Shown here piece after piece: positions 33,372 to 42,943 of a stretch of DNA of 64,000 nucleotides. Made by a program: the position numbers and the translations under genes. The notes under the pieces are model-generated. The model was given only the letters and a program-made list of their open reading frames with translations, ran no database searches and had not been told where the DNA came from. Origin of the DNA: Pseudomonas sp. ANT_J12 (GTDB taxonomy: Bacteria; Pseudomonadota; Gammaproteobacteria; Pseudomonadales; Pseudomonadaceae); NCBI RefSeq assembly GCF_008370045.1, contig NZ_VOBN01000015.1, positions 85,710 to 149,709 on the forward strand, read 5' to 3'. Position 1 is the stretch's first letter. Each line of letters starts with the position of its first letter.

Positions 33372-34637
33372 ATGTATTTGTTTCGTCTAGCCCTGGCCAG
33401 CCTGGCTAACCGCCGCTTCACCGCGATCCTCACCGCGTTCGCCATCGCCCTCTCGGTGTGCCTGCTTTTAGCCGTTGAACGTGTACGCACCGAGGCCAAG
33501 GCCAGTTTTGCCAGCACCATCAGCGGCACCGACCTGATCGTCGGCGCCCGCTCCGGGTCGGTGAACCTGCTGCTGTACTCGGTGTTCCGCATCGGCAACG
33601 CCACCAACAACATCCGCTGGGACAGCTTCGAACACTTCGCCAACAACCCGAAAGTGAAGTGGGCGATCCCGATGTCCCTTGGCGATTCCCATCGCGGTTA
33701 TCGGGTGATGGGCACCACCGAGGCGTACTTCGAGCACTACCAGTACGGCCGTCAACAACACCTGGAACTGGCCGACGGCCGCGCCTTCGCCACCGACCCG
33801 TTCGAAGTGGTGCTCGGCGCCGAAGTGGCGGATGCGCTGCACTACAAACTCGGCGACAAACTGGTGCTGGCCCACGGTGTGGCGGTGATCAGCCTGGTCA
33901 AGCACGACGACAAACCGTTCACCGTGGTCGGCATTCTCAAACGCACCGGCACCCCGGTGGACCGCACGTTGCACATCAGCCTCGGCGGCATGGAGGCGAT
34001 CCACATCGACTGGCACAACGGCGTGCCCGCACAAGGCAAAGGCCGGATCAGTGCCGATCAGGCGCGCAACATGGACCTGACGCCGCAAGCGATCACTGCG
34101 TTCATGCTCGGCCTCAACAGCAAGATTTCGACATTCGCGGTGCAACGCGAGATCAACGAATTCCGTGGCGAGCCGATGCTGGCGATCCTGCCGGGCGTGG
34201 CGTTGCAAGAGCTGTGGAGTTTGATGAGCACGGCGGAAAAAGCCCTGTTCGTGGTCTCGTTGTTCGTGGTGTTGACCGGGTTGATCGGCATGCTCACGGC
34301 GATTCTCACCAGCCTCAATGAACGGCGGCGCGAGATGGCGATCCTGCGTTCGGTGGGCGCGCGGCCGTGGCACATCGCGACGTTGTTGGTGCTGGAAGCC
34401 TTTGCCCTGGCGCTGTCCGGGGTGATTGCCGGCGTGGCGCTGCTGTATGTGTGCATCGCCGCCGCCCAGGGTTACGTGCAGGCCAATTACGGCTTGTACC
34501 TGCCGCTGTCGTGGCCGAGCGAATATGAATGGACGCTGCTCGGTGGCATCCTGATCGCCGCGCTGCTGATGGGCAGCGTGCCGGCCTGGCGCGCGTATCG
34601 CCAATCATTGGCCGATGGCCTGTCGATCCGTTTATGA
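33372..34637 (+). CDS. FtsX-like ABC transporter permease
   Basis: The 421-residue permease has one N-terminal helix (FTAILTAFAIALSVCLLLA), a large periplasmic domain, and three C-terminal helices (ALFVVSLFVVLTGLIGMLTA; TLLVLEAFALALSGVIAGVA; LLGGILIAALLMGSVPAW). This is the MacB/FtsX four-helix fold. ATG 33372 is preferred to ORF starts inside the ATPase gene. Such transporters use mechanical work across the envelope rather than classical import, so its role with ZrgA is open. Confidence 0.88.
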   Translation: MYLFRLALASLANRRFTAILTAFAIALSVCLLLAVERVRTEAKASFASTISGTDLIVGARSGSVNLLLYSVFRIGNATNNIRWDSFEHFANNPKVKWAIPMSLGDSHRGYRVMGTTEAYFEHYQYGRQQHLELADGRAFATDPFEVVLGAEVADALHYKLGDKLVLAHGVAVISLVKHDDKPFTVVGILKRTGTPVDRTLHISLGGMEAIHIDWHNGVPAQGKGRISADQARNMDLTPQAITAFMLGLNSKISTFAVQREINEFRGEPMLAILPGVALQELWSLMSTAEKALFVVSLFVVLTGLIGMLTAILTSLNERRREMAILRSVGARPWHIATLLVLEAFALALSGVIAGVALLYVCIAAAQGYVQANYGLYLPLSWPSEYEWTLLGGILIAALLMGSVPAWRAYRQSLADGLSIRL

Positions 34638-34648
34638 GGACGTTAAAG

Positions 34649-35161
34649 ATGCCCCGCGCTCTGCTCGCGCTGTTGATGCTGGTCGCCCTGCCGCTGTGGG
34701 CGGCCGAACCTGCGGATTTGACCTGGTCGGAAATGATCCCGCCAGACGCCCCGGCGGAAGTGCCGAACATGACGCCGCTGCACGATCTGTCGCAAATGAG
34801 CAGCACGCTGGAGTCGGCCCCGGCCGCCAAGCAGGACATGCCCAACGCACCGGTGGTGAAAAGCCTCGATGGCAAGAACATCCGCTTGCCGGGTTACATC
34901 GTGCCGCTGGAAGTCAGTGAAGAAGGTCGCACCACGGAGTTTCTGCTGGTGCCGTATTTCGGCGCCTGCATCCACGTGCCGCCACCGCCGTCGAACCAGA
35001 TCGTGCATGTGAAAAGCAAAGTCGGCGTGAAGCTGGATGAGCTGTATCAGCCGTACTGGATCGAGGGGGCTTTGCAGGTTAAAACGTCCAGCAGCGAGTT
35101 GGCGGATGCGGGGTATCAGATGGAGGCGGACAAGATTTATGTGTATGAATTGCCGGAGTGA
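34649..35161 (+). CDS. DUF3299 lipoprotein-like periplasmic protein
   Basis: The 170-residue protein has a signal peptide (ALLALLMLVALPLWAAEP). The DUF3299 core contains the conserved YFGACIHVPPPPSNQIVHV. It ends the zinc-linked operon 12 bases after the permease. The family accompanies FtsX-type transporters; no biochemical role is known to me. Confidence 0.8.
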   Translation: MPRALLALLMLVALPLWAAEPADLTWSEMIPPDAPAEVPNMTPLHDLSQMSSTLESAPAAKQDMPNAPVVKSLDGKNIRLPGYIVPLEVSEEGRTTEFLLVPYFGACIHVPPPPSNQIVHVKSKVGVKLDELYQPYWIEGALQVKTSSSELADAGYQMEADKIYVYELPE

Positions 35162-35194
35162 ATCCGGGGGTTCGGTGTTGTTTGTGAAGACGCC

Positions 35195-35284
35195 TTCGCG
35201 GGCAAGCCTCGCTCCTACAGGGTTTGTGTTTGCCGCAATACCGCGAACGCCACAAACCTTGTAGGAGCGAGGCTTGCCCGCGAA
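35195..35284. repeat. REP pair downstream of the zinc operon
   Basis: TTCGCGGGCAAGCCTCGCTCC and TGTAGGAGCGAGGCTTGCCC enclose about 40 bases. It separates the operon from ompW. Confidence 0.9.
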
Positions 35285-35329
35285 GGCGCCCGCAAAGGTT
35301 CCACAAAAACCAGGCCCATCACTGTTTCA

Positions 35330-35343
35330 TTGAGCTGAATCAA
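35330..35343 (+). promoter_or_regulatory. ANR/FNR-type box upstream of ompW
   Basis: TTGAGCTGAATCAA is a perfect TTGA-N6-TCAA half-site pair. Its centre is 73 bases before the ompW ATG, and a TACCAT -10-like element lies at 35366-35371, placing the box near -41.5. That is the classical position for ANR/FNR activation. Confidence 0.65.
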
Positions 35344-35408
35344 AAGACCGTATCAGATGGCTCTTTACCATTGGACATCGAACATTTTTAACGTCCTTTG
35401 GAGCCCTC

Positions 35409-36107
35409 ATGAACAAGTCCTTGCTCAGTGCCTCGCTGTTTGCCCTCGCGCTCGCAGCCCCGCTCGCCCACGCCCACGAAGCCGGCGACATCATCGTTCG
35501 CGCCGGTGCGATCACCGTCAACCCGAAGGCTGACAGCTCCAGCGTCAAGGTTGACCAGGGCCCGTTGGCGGGTACCAATCTGGGTGGCAAGGCGACCATG
35601 AGCAGCGACACGCAACTGGGTCTGAACTTCGCTTACATGATCGACAGCCACTGGGGCATCGAGCTGCTCGCGGCCTCGCCGTTTGAGCACGACGTGAAGA
35701 TCAAAGGCACCGCCCTGGGCGCGGCCAACGGCAAACTCGGTACCCTGAAACACCTGCCGCCGACCTTGAGCGTTGTGTACTACCCACTGGACGGCAAGTC
35801 CGTGTTCCAGCCCTACGTTGGCGCCGGTATCAACTACACCTGGATCTACGACGAACACGTCGGCAGCGAAGCCCAGGCCAACGGCTTCAGCAACTTCAAG
35901 GCGAAAAACTCCTGGGGCATGGCGTTCCAGGTCGGCGCCGACTACATGATCACCGACAACATCATGCTCAACGCCCAGGTGCGCTACATCGACATTGACA
36001 CCCGCGCGACCGTGGAAAACAACGCCGTGGCTCCGGGTACTCGGGCCAAGGTCAATGTGGATGTGGATCCGTTCATCTACATGGTGGGCCTGGGTTACAA
36101 GTTCTAA
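35409..36107 (+). CDS. ompW: Outer-membrane protein OmpW
   Basis: The 232-residue protein has a signal peptide (LLSASLFALALAAPLAHA) and an eight-stranded barrel. GDIIVRAGAITVNP and the FIYMVGLGYKF end match OmpW. Small hydrophobic molecules can pass its channel. A consensus ANR/FNR site precedes it, in line with oxygen control of ompW in other bacteria. A terminator (36294-36322) follows beyond a repeat. Confidence 0.95.
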   Translation: MNKSLLSASLFALALAAPLAHAHEAGDIIVRAGAITVNPKADSSSVKVDQGPLAGTNLGGKATMSSDTQLGLNFAYMIDSHWGIELLAASPFEHDVKIKGTALGAANGKLGTLKHLPPTLSVVYYPLDGKSVFQPYVGAGINYTWIYDEHVGSEAQANGFSNFKAKNSWGMAFQVGADYMITDNIMLNAQVRYIDIDTRATVENNAVAPGTRAKVNVDVDPFIYMVGLGYKF

Positions 36108-36126
36108 GAAAGACCTGAATTGCTTT

Positions 36127-36258
36127 TGTGGCGAGGGAGCTTGCTCCCGCTGGGCTGCGCAGCAGACCCAAAACCTGCGACCGCGATTCATCTGGCACAC
36201 CGCGTTCACTGGGTTGCGACTGCTGCGCAGCCGAGCGGGAGCAAGCTCCCTCGCCACA
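36127..36258. repeat. Repeat of the TGTGGCGAGGGAGCTTGCTC family
   Basis: An inverted pair starting TGTGGCGAGGGAGCTTGCTC with internal GCTGCGCAGC arms spans the ompW downstream region. It belongs to the second repeat family of the window. Confidence 0.85.
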
Positions 36259-36293
36259 GGGATTGAGTCAACCTGAGCTAAAATGCCAGCCAC

Positions 36294-36322
36294 AAAAAAG
36301 GCGCCTCGAAAGGCGCCTTTTT
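36294..36322. terminator. Bidirectional terminator between ompW and the epimerase
   Basis: AAAAAGGCGCCTCGAAAGGCGCCTTTTT: an 11-bp GC-rich stem flanked by A- and T-runs. It would stop both the ompW and the converging epimerase message. Confidence 0.9.
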
Positions 36323-36338
36323 CATGGCGGCGAAAAAC

Positions 36339-37260
<922 letters not shown>

Positions 37261-37268
<8 letters not shown>

Positions 37269-38145
37269 GGCGATAGAACCTATCCAGTAAGCCCGGGAGT
37301 GCCGCGCGCCAGGCGCGGGGCTTGATCCCGAAGGTGTGCAGAATTTTCTTGCAGGCCAGCACCGCGTGTTGCGGCTCTTCGGCAGCATCGGGCCGCGCGG
37401 CGTGGGCCTGGGCGGTCGGTGCTTCGATGGCCAGCTCGTGCAGGTTGCGTGCTTCGGTGATGATCGCCTGCCCCAATGCCAGCGGCGTGGTCGCCTCATG
37501 TCCGGCGTAATGGTAGGTGCCCCACAGCGGCGCCGCACAATCGAGTTGCTTGAGCACCGAAATGATCACCCGGGCCGCGTCGTCCACGGGCGTCGGATTG
37601 CCCCGGCGGTCGTCGGCCATCAGCAATTCTTCCGGGGTTTCGGCCCGGGCGAGGAAGCGCCCGAGGATGCCGTCGGCGCTGTCATCGAGCAACCAGCCGA
37701 AACGCAACAACACATGTTGCGGACAGGTGGCGCGTACGCTTTGCTCGATCCGCCACAAGGCCTGACCGCGCAGGCCCAGGGGCACCGGCTCGTCTTTTTC
37801 GCTGTAGGCGGTAGCACGCGAACCGTCGAAGACGCGATAGCTCGACGGCTGCAGCAGCACGATGTTGTGGTGCTGACACAATTCGGCCAGGCGCTCGACC
37901 GCCCGCTCCTGCCCGGCAAGACGCTGCTCGCTGACGGTCTCCGCCTGGAACCAGTCGAAGTAGTAGGCGAGGTTGATCAGCGCATCCGGGCGGGTGTCGT
38001 CGAGCAGTTGCGTCAGGCTCGCGGCATCCCAGCCGTCTTGTGGTGGGCGGGGGGCGAGGAAACCGATGTCTTCCTCCGCACCGAGGCGAATCAGCGCCTG
38101 CCCAAGGGCATTTCCGCCGCCCAGTAACATAAGGCGCATTCGCAT
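37261..38145 (-). CDS. RmlD-like SDR protein without the catalytic Tyr/Lys
   Basis: The 294-residue protein aligns with dTDP-4-dehydrorhamnose reductase: a GGGNALGQALI nucleotide start, PDALINLAYYFDWF, LLQPSSYRVFDGS and AYSEKDEPVPLGLRG. At the catalytic site the family has Y-G-x-S-K after PLNV; here it reads LRGQALWRIE, so Tyr and Lys are replaced by Arg and Leu. The reductase is probably inactive or changed in role. The start is ATG 38145 or 38139. It overlaps the epimerase by eight bases, so the two are translated together. Confidence 0.78.
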
Positions 38146-38298
38146 AGAGTCAGCAGGCCCAGTCTGATTGGAACAATGGCTTAATCGACAGCGCCCGCAG
38201 GCAATGCCGTCGATAGTTGCCGGAATCGTTGCATTTTGCGGGTTTAGTGCGCAACCGTCATCCGTAAAGTGTAGATCCCCGGATTTTGTCGCGGCCCT

Positions 38299-38431
38299 TG
38301 TGGCGAGGGGGCTTGCCCCCGTTGGGCTGCGAAGCGCCCCCAAAACCGGCCTCCCGGTTTTTAATGACACACCGCGTCGTTCAATTTCACGACTGCTTCG
38401 CAGCCGAACGGGGGCAAGCCCCCTCGCCACA
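38299..38431. repeat. Repeat of the TGTGGCGAGGGGGCTTG family
   Basis: An inverted pair beginning TGTGGCGAGGGGGCTTGCCC and ending in its reverse complement, with internal GCTGCGAAGC and GCTTCGCAGC arms. It fills the gap between the RmlD-like gene and lhr. Confidence 0.88.
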
Positions 38432-38491
38432 GTAGTACCGGTCGGCTTTCAAGACTTGCATCTTCCCCACCCCACCCGCATAACTTACCCC

Positions 38492-41400
38492 ATGAACCTG
38501 CCCATCCCCGCCGACAGCGCCCTGGCCGGCTTCCACCCCGCCGTCAGCGCCTGGTTCCGCAACACCTTCCCGACGGTGACTGCCGCCCAAGCTCGGGCGT
38601 GGCCGTTGATTCGCCAGCGCCGCTCGACGTTGATTGCCGCGCCCACTGGTTCCGGCAAAACCCTCACCGCGTTCCTCGCCGTGCTGGATGACCTGTTTCA
38701 CCAAGGCCTGGAGAACGGCGGCCATCTGCCGGACGAAACCCTGGTGGTCTACGTTTCGCCGCTCAAGGCGCTATCCAACGACATCCAAATCAACCTGCAA
38801 ACCCCGCTGGCCGGGATCACCGAGCAATTGCGCGTCATGGGCCTGCCCGAATTGCAGATCAACACCGCCGTGCGCACCGGCGACACGCCGCAAAAAGACC
38901 GCTCGGCGATGCGCAAGACCGCGCCGCACATCCTGGTGACCACCCCGGAATCCCTTTATGTGCTGCTCGGTTCCGACTCCGGGCGCAAAATGCTCGGCAC
39001 TACGCGCACGGTGATCGTCGATGAAATCCATGCCATCGCCGCCAGTAAACGTGGCAGCCACTTGGCGTTGAGCCTCGAACGGTTACAGGCGCTGTGCCCC
39101 GAACCGCTGATGCGCATCGGCCTGTCCGCCACGCAAAAGCCCATCGAAGCGGTGTCACGTTTCCTGGTCGGCCGTGATCGCGAGTGCGCCATCATCGACA
39201 TCGGCCACGCCCGCCCGCGAGATCTCGACATCGAAGTGCCGCCCGTGCCGCTGTCGGCGGTGATGGCCAATGACGTGTGGGAACTGGTCTACGACCGCCT
39301 CGCCGTCCTCGCCCGTGAACACCGCACCACGCTGATTTTCGTCAATACCCGGCGTCTGGCCGAACGCCTGAGCCGGCACCTGAGCGAACGCCTGGGTAAA
39401 GAAGCGGTGGCCGCGCACCACGGCAGCCTGGCCAAGGAATTTCGCCTCGACGCCGAACAACGGCTCAAGCGCGGTGACCTGCAAGTGCTGATCGCCACGG
39501 CGTCACTGGAGTTGGGGATCGATATCGGCGATGTCGATCTGGTCTGCCAGATCGCCTCGCCGCGTTCGATTGCCGGGTTCCTGCAACGGGTCGGCCGCTC
39601 CGGGCACCAGGTCGGCGGCACGCCCAAGGGTCGTTTGTTCGCCACCACCCGCGACGATCTGATCGAATGCACCGCCCTGCTCGACTGCGTGCGCCGGGGC
39701 GAACTCGACACCTTGTTGATCCCGGTCGCGCCGCTGGACGTGCTGGCCCAACAAATCATCGCCGAAGTCAGTTGCCAGGAATGGCAGGAGGATGCGCTGC
39801 TGGCGTTGTTCCGCCAGGCTTCGCCCTACGCCCACCTCGACGAAAAACACTATCAGGCGCTGTTGCAGATGCTCGCCGAGGGCTACAACGGTCGCCAGGG
39901 CATCCGTAGCGCTTATCTGCATCGCGACGCCGTAAGTCGTACCCTGCGCGGTCGCCGCGGTGCCAAGCTGACGGCCGTGACCAGCGGCGGCACCATCCCC
40001 GACAACGCCGACTACAGCGTGTTGCTGGAACCCCAAGGGCTGAACATCGGCAGCGTCAACGAAGACTTCGCCGTGGAAAGCATTGCCGGCGACGTGTTCC
40101 AACTCGGCAACACCTCGTATCGCATCCTGCGGGTCGACACCGGCAAGGTCCGCGTCGAAGTCGCCCAGGGCCAGCCGCCGACCATTCCGTTCTGGCTCGG
40201 CGAAGCGCCGGGGCGCAGCGCGGAACTGTCATTTGCAGTGGCGCGCCTGCAAGCGCAACTTGATGAACTGCTCGGCGCCACACCCGGCAACTTGCAGCCT
40301 GCGATTGACTGGCTGACCGACACCCTGGGCCTGAACCTCGCCAGCGCCGAGCAACTGGTGGATTACCTCGCCCGCGCCCGCCTGACCCTCGGTGCTTTGC
40401 CCTCACAAGACACGTTGCTGATGGAGCGGTTTTTCGACGAGTCCGGCGGCACCCAACTGATCATCCACACGCCGTTTGGCAGTCGCATCAACCGCGCCTG
40501 GGGCCTGGCCCTGCGCAAGCGCTTCTGCCGCACCTTCAACTTCGAATTACAGGCCGCCGCCAGCGAAGACGCGATCGTGTTGTCGCTGTCCACCAGCCAC
40601 AGTTTTGAACTCGATGATGTCTGGCGCTATCTGCACAGCAACAGCGCCGAGCACATCCTGATTCAAGCCGTGCTCGAAGCGCCGCTGTTCGGCGTGCGCT
40701 GGCGCTGGAATGCCGGGGTCGCCCTGGCGCTGCCGCGTTACACCGGCGGGCGCAAAGTCGCGCCGCAGATTCAACGCATGAAAAGCGAAGACCTGATCGC
40801 CAGCGTGTTCCCCGACCAGATCGCCTGCGTGGAAAACCTCGCCGGCGAGCGCGAGGTGCCCGAGCATCCACTGGTGGAACAAACCCTCGACGATTGCCTG
40901 CACGAAGCGATGGACACCGAGGGCTGGCTGGCGCTGCTGCGGCGCATGGAAAGCGGCGATGTCCGCCTGATCAGCCGCGACCTGCCGGCGCCCTCGCCGC
41001 TGGCGGCAGAAATTCTCAGCGCCCGGCCTTACACCTTTCTCGACGACGCGCCGCTGGAAGAACGCCGCACCCAAGCCGTGCTCAATCGGCGCTGGACCGA
41101 TCCGCAATCCACCGACGACCTCGGCGCACTGGATGCCGAAGCGATTCAAGCGGTACGCGACGAAGCCTGGCCCGCGCCCGCAGGTGTGGATGAAATGCAT
41201 GAGGCGTTGATGAGCCTGGCGTGCATCAGCGATGCCGAGGCCCGGGCCAACCCGCATTGGCTGGAATGGCTGAGCACCCTTGCCGAGAGCGGTCGCGCCA
41301 GCCGCTTGCAGATCAAGCCGGATCAATCGTTGTGGCTGGCGCTGGAACGGCTAACCTGCCTGCGGGCGATTTATCCACAGGGGATTTGGCTGCCGCCACT

Positions 41401-42811
41401 GGAAGCATTGCCCGGTTTCGATGAAGCCTGGGACGCCGACGAAGCGGTGCTGGAAGTGATCCGCGCACGGCTCAGCGCGTTTGGCCCGTTACCGTTGAAG
41501 GCGATTGCCGAGCCGCTGGGCTTACCGGCGATTCAAGTCACTCAAACCCTGGCACACCTGGAGCGCGAAGGTTACGTGCTGCGCGGTCAGTTCACGCCGG
41601 GCATTGATCAGGACGAATGGTGCGAGCGGCATCTGCTGGCGCGGATTCATCGCTACACGGTCAAGCGTCTGCGCCGGGAAATCGAACCGGTGGCGTTGCA
41701 GGATTTCATGCGTTTCCTGTTCGACTGGCAGCACCTGTCCCCGGCGACCCAAGGTCAGGGCAGCGCGGTGTTGCCGTCGATTGTCAGTCAGTTCGAAGGC
41801 TATCCCGCCGCCGCGTCGGCATGGGACAGCGACCTCCTGCCGGCGCGGCTCAAGGACTACTCGGCGAGTTGGCTGGATGACCTGTGCCGCAGCGGCAAAC
41901 TGGTGTGGACGCGCCTGACCGCGCGCAACACGAGCACCGCGCTGCGCAGCACACCGATTGTGCTGTTGCCGCGTAGCCAGGTCGGGTTGTGGAGCGGCTT
42001 GACCGAGCAAACGCCAGTCAGCGAACTCTCGCCCAAGACGCAAAAAGTCTTCGAAGCCCTGAGCCAGCACGGCGCGTTGTTTTTCGATGAGCTGATCCAC
42101 GAAGCGCACCTGCTGCGCACGGAACTGGAAATCGCCTTGCAGGAACTGGTGGGCGCCGGGTTGGTGAATGCCGACAGCTTCGCCGGGCTGCGCGCGCTGA
42201 TCACGCCGGCGAGCAAACGCCAGCAACGCAGCAGTCGGCGCGGGCGCGGGGCGTTTGTCGGCGGCATGGACGATGCCGGACGCTGGGCCTTGCTGCGACG
42301 CGGGCCACCGCCGGTGGTTGTGGATAACAAACGCCCGGCGCCGACGCCCGCCGACACCCTGGAACACATTGCCATGACTTTGCTGCGCCGTTATGGCGTG
42401 GTGTTCTGGCGTTTGCTGGAACGGGAGGCGGACTGGCTGCCGAATTGGCGCGAATTGCTGCGTACCTTCCATCGGCTGGAGGCCCGGGGGGAGATTCGTG
42501 GCGGGCGGTTTGTCAGTGGTTTGGCCGGTGAACAATTTGCGCTGCCCGAGGCGATTCCCCTGCTGCGGGAAGTGCGGCGCCGGCCCCATGACGGGAGCCT
42601 GGTCGCGGTGTGCGGGGTGGATCCGCTGAACCTGGCCGGGACGTTGTTGCCGGGGGCGAAAGTGCCGGCGCTGGCGAGTAATCGGTTGGTGTATCGGGAT
42701 GGGTTGCCGGCTGCAGCAGAGATTGCCGGCAAACAGGTTACTTGGGTGGAGTTGGATCAGCAGGCCAGTGCTGAATTACACAATAAGCTGACCAGACACC
42801 ATTACCTGTAG
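38492..42811 (+). CDS. lhr: Lhr-family ATP-dependent helicase
   Basis: The 1439-residue protein has DEAD-type motifs: AAPTGSGKT (Walker A), VDEIHAIAASKRG (DEIH box), RIGLSATQ, TLIFVNTRR, ATASLELGIDIGDVD and QRVGRSGHQ. The long C-terminal part after about residue 450 has winged-helix and Lhr-C domains. Lhr unwinds DNA-RNA hybrids in repair. The ATG 38492 begins at the conserved FHPAVSAWFRNTF domain; the longer frame upstream passes through the repeat. Its TAG stop lies inside the following REP. Confidence 0.95.
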   Translation: MNLPIPADSALAGFHPAVSAWFRNTFPTVTAAQARAWPLIRQRRSTLIAAPTGSGKTLTAFLAVLDDLFHQGLENGGHLPDETLVVYVSPLKALSNDIQINLQTPLAGITEQLRVMGLPELQINTAVRTGDTPQKDRSAMRKTAPHILVTTPESLYVLLGSDSGRKMLGTTRTVIVDEIHAIAASKRGSHLALSLERLQALCPEPLMRIGLSATQKPIEAVSRFLVGRDRECAIIDIGHARPRDLDIEVPPVPLSAVMANDVWELVYDRLAVLAREHRTTLIFVNTRRLAERLSRHLSERLGKEAVAAHHGSLAKEFRLDAEQRLKRGDLQVLIATASLELGIDIGDVDLVCQIASPRSIAGFLQRVGRSGHQVGGTPKGRLFATTRDDLIECTALLDCVRRGELDTLLIPVAPLDVLAQQIIAEVSCQEWQEDALLALFRQASPYAHLDEKHYQALLQMLAEGYNGRQGIRSAYLHRDAVSRTLRGRRGAKLTAVTSGGTIPDNADYSVLLEPQGLNIGSVNEDFAVESIAGDVFQLGNTSYRILRVDTGKVRVEVAQGQPPTIPFWLGEAPGRSAELSFAVARLQAQLDELLGATPGNLQPAIDWLTDTLGLNLASAEQLVDYLARARLTLGALPSQDTLLMERFFDESGGTQLIIHTPFGSRINRAWGLALRKRFCRTFNFELQAAASEDAIVLSLSTSHSFELDDVWRYLHSNSAEHILIQAVLEAPLFGVRWRWNAGVALALPRYTGGRKVAPQIQRMKSEDLIASVFPDQIACVENLAGEREVPEHPLVEQTLDDCLHEAMDTEGWLALLRRMESGDVRLISRDLPAPSPLAAEILSARPYTFLDDAPLEERRTQAVLNRRWTDPQSTDDLGALDAEAIQAVRDEAWPAPAGVDEMHEALMSLACISDAEARANPHWLEWLSTLAESGRASRLQIKPDQSLWLALERLTCLRAIYPQGIWLPPLEALPGFDEAWDADEAVLEVIRARLSAFGPLPLKAIAEPLGLPAIQVTQTLAHLEREGYVLRGQFTPGIDQDEWCERHLLARIHRYTVKRLRREIEPVALQDFMRFLFDWQHLSPATQGQGSAVLPSIVSQFEGYPAAASAWDSDLLPARLKDYSASWLDDLCRSGKLVWTRLTARNTSTALRSTPIVLLPRSQVGLWSGLTEQTPVSELSPKTQKVFEALSQHGALFFDELIHEAHLLRTELEIALQELVGAGLVNADSFAGLRALITPASKRQQRSSRRGRGAFVGGMDDAGRWALLRRGPPPVVVDNKRPAPTPADTLEHIAMTLLRRYGVVFWRLLEREADWLPNWRELLRTFHRLEARGEIRGGRFVSGLAGEQFALPEAIPLLREVRRRPHDGSLVAVCGVDPLNLAGTLLPGAKVPALASNRLVYRDGLPAAAEIAGKQVTWVELDQQASAELHNKLTRHHYL

Positions 42812-42898
42812 GAGCGAGGCTTGCCCGCGAAGAGGCCATCACAGCCAATAGAGATGTTGACTGACAGATCGCCTTCGCGGGCAAGCCTCGCTCCTACA
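42807..42898. repeat. REPIN overlapping the lhr stop codon
   Basis: TGTAGGAGCGAGGCTTGCCC and its inverted copy enclose about 45 bases. The lhr TAG (42809-42811) is part of the first REP. Confidence 0.9.
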
Positions 42899-42943
42899 GG
42901 GGATTGTGTTTGACCATTCTCATGCGACCCGTAAGAACGATCG

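Noticed and set aside
38168..38491. N-terminal extension of Lhr
   Set aside because: The extra residues come from translating the repeat; the conserved domain starts at ATG 38492.
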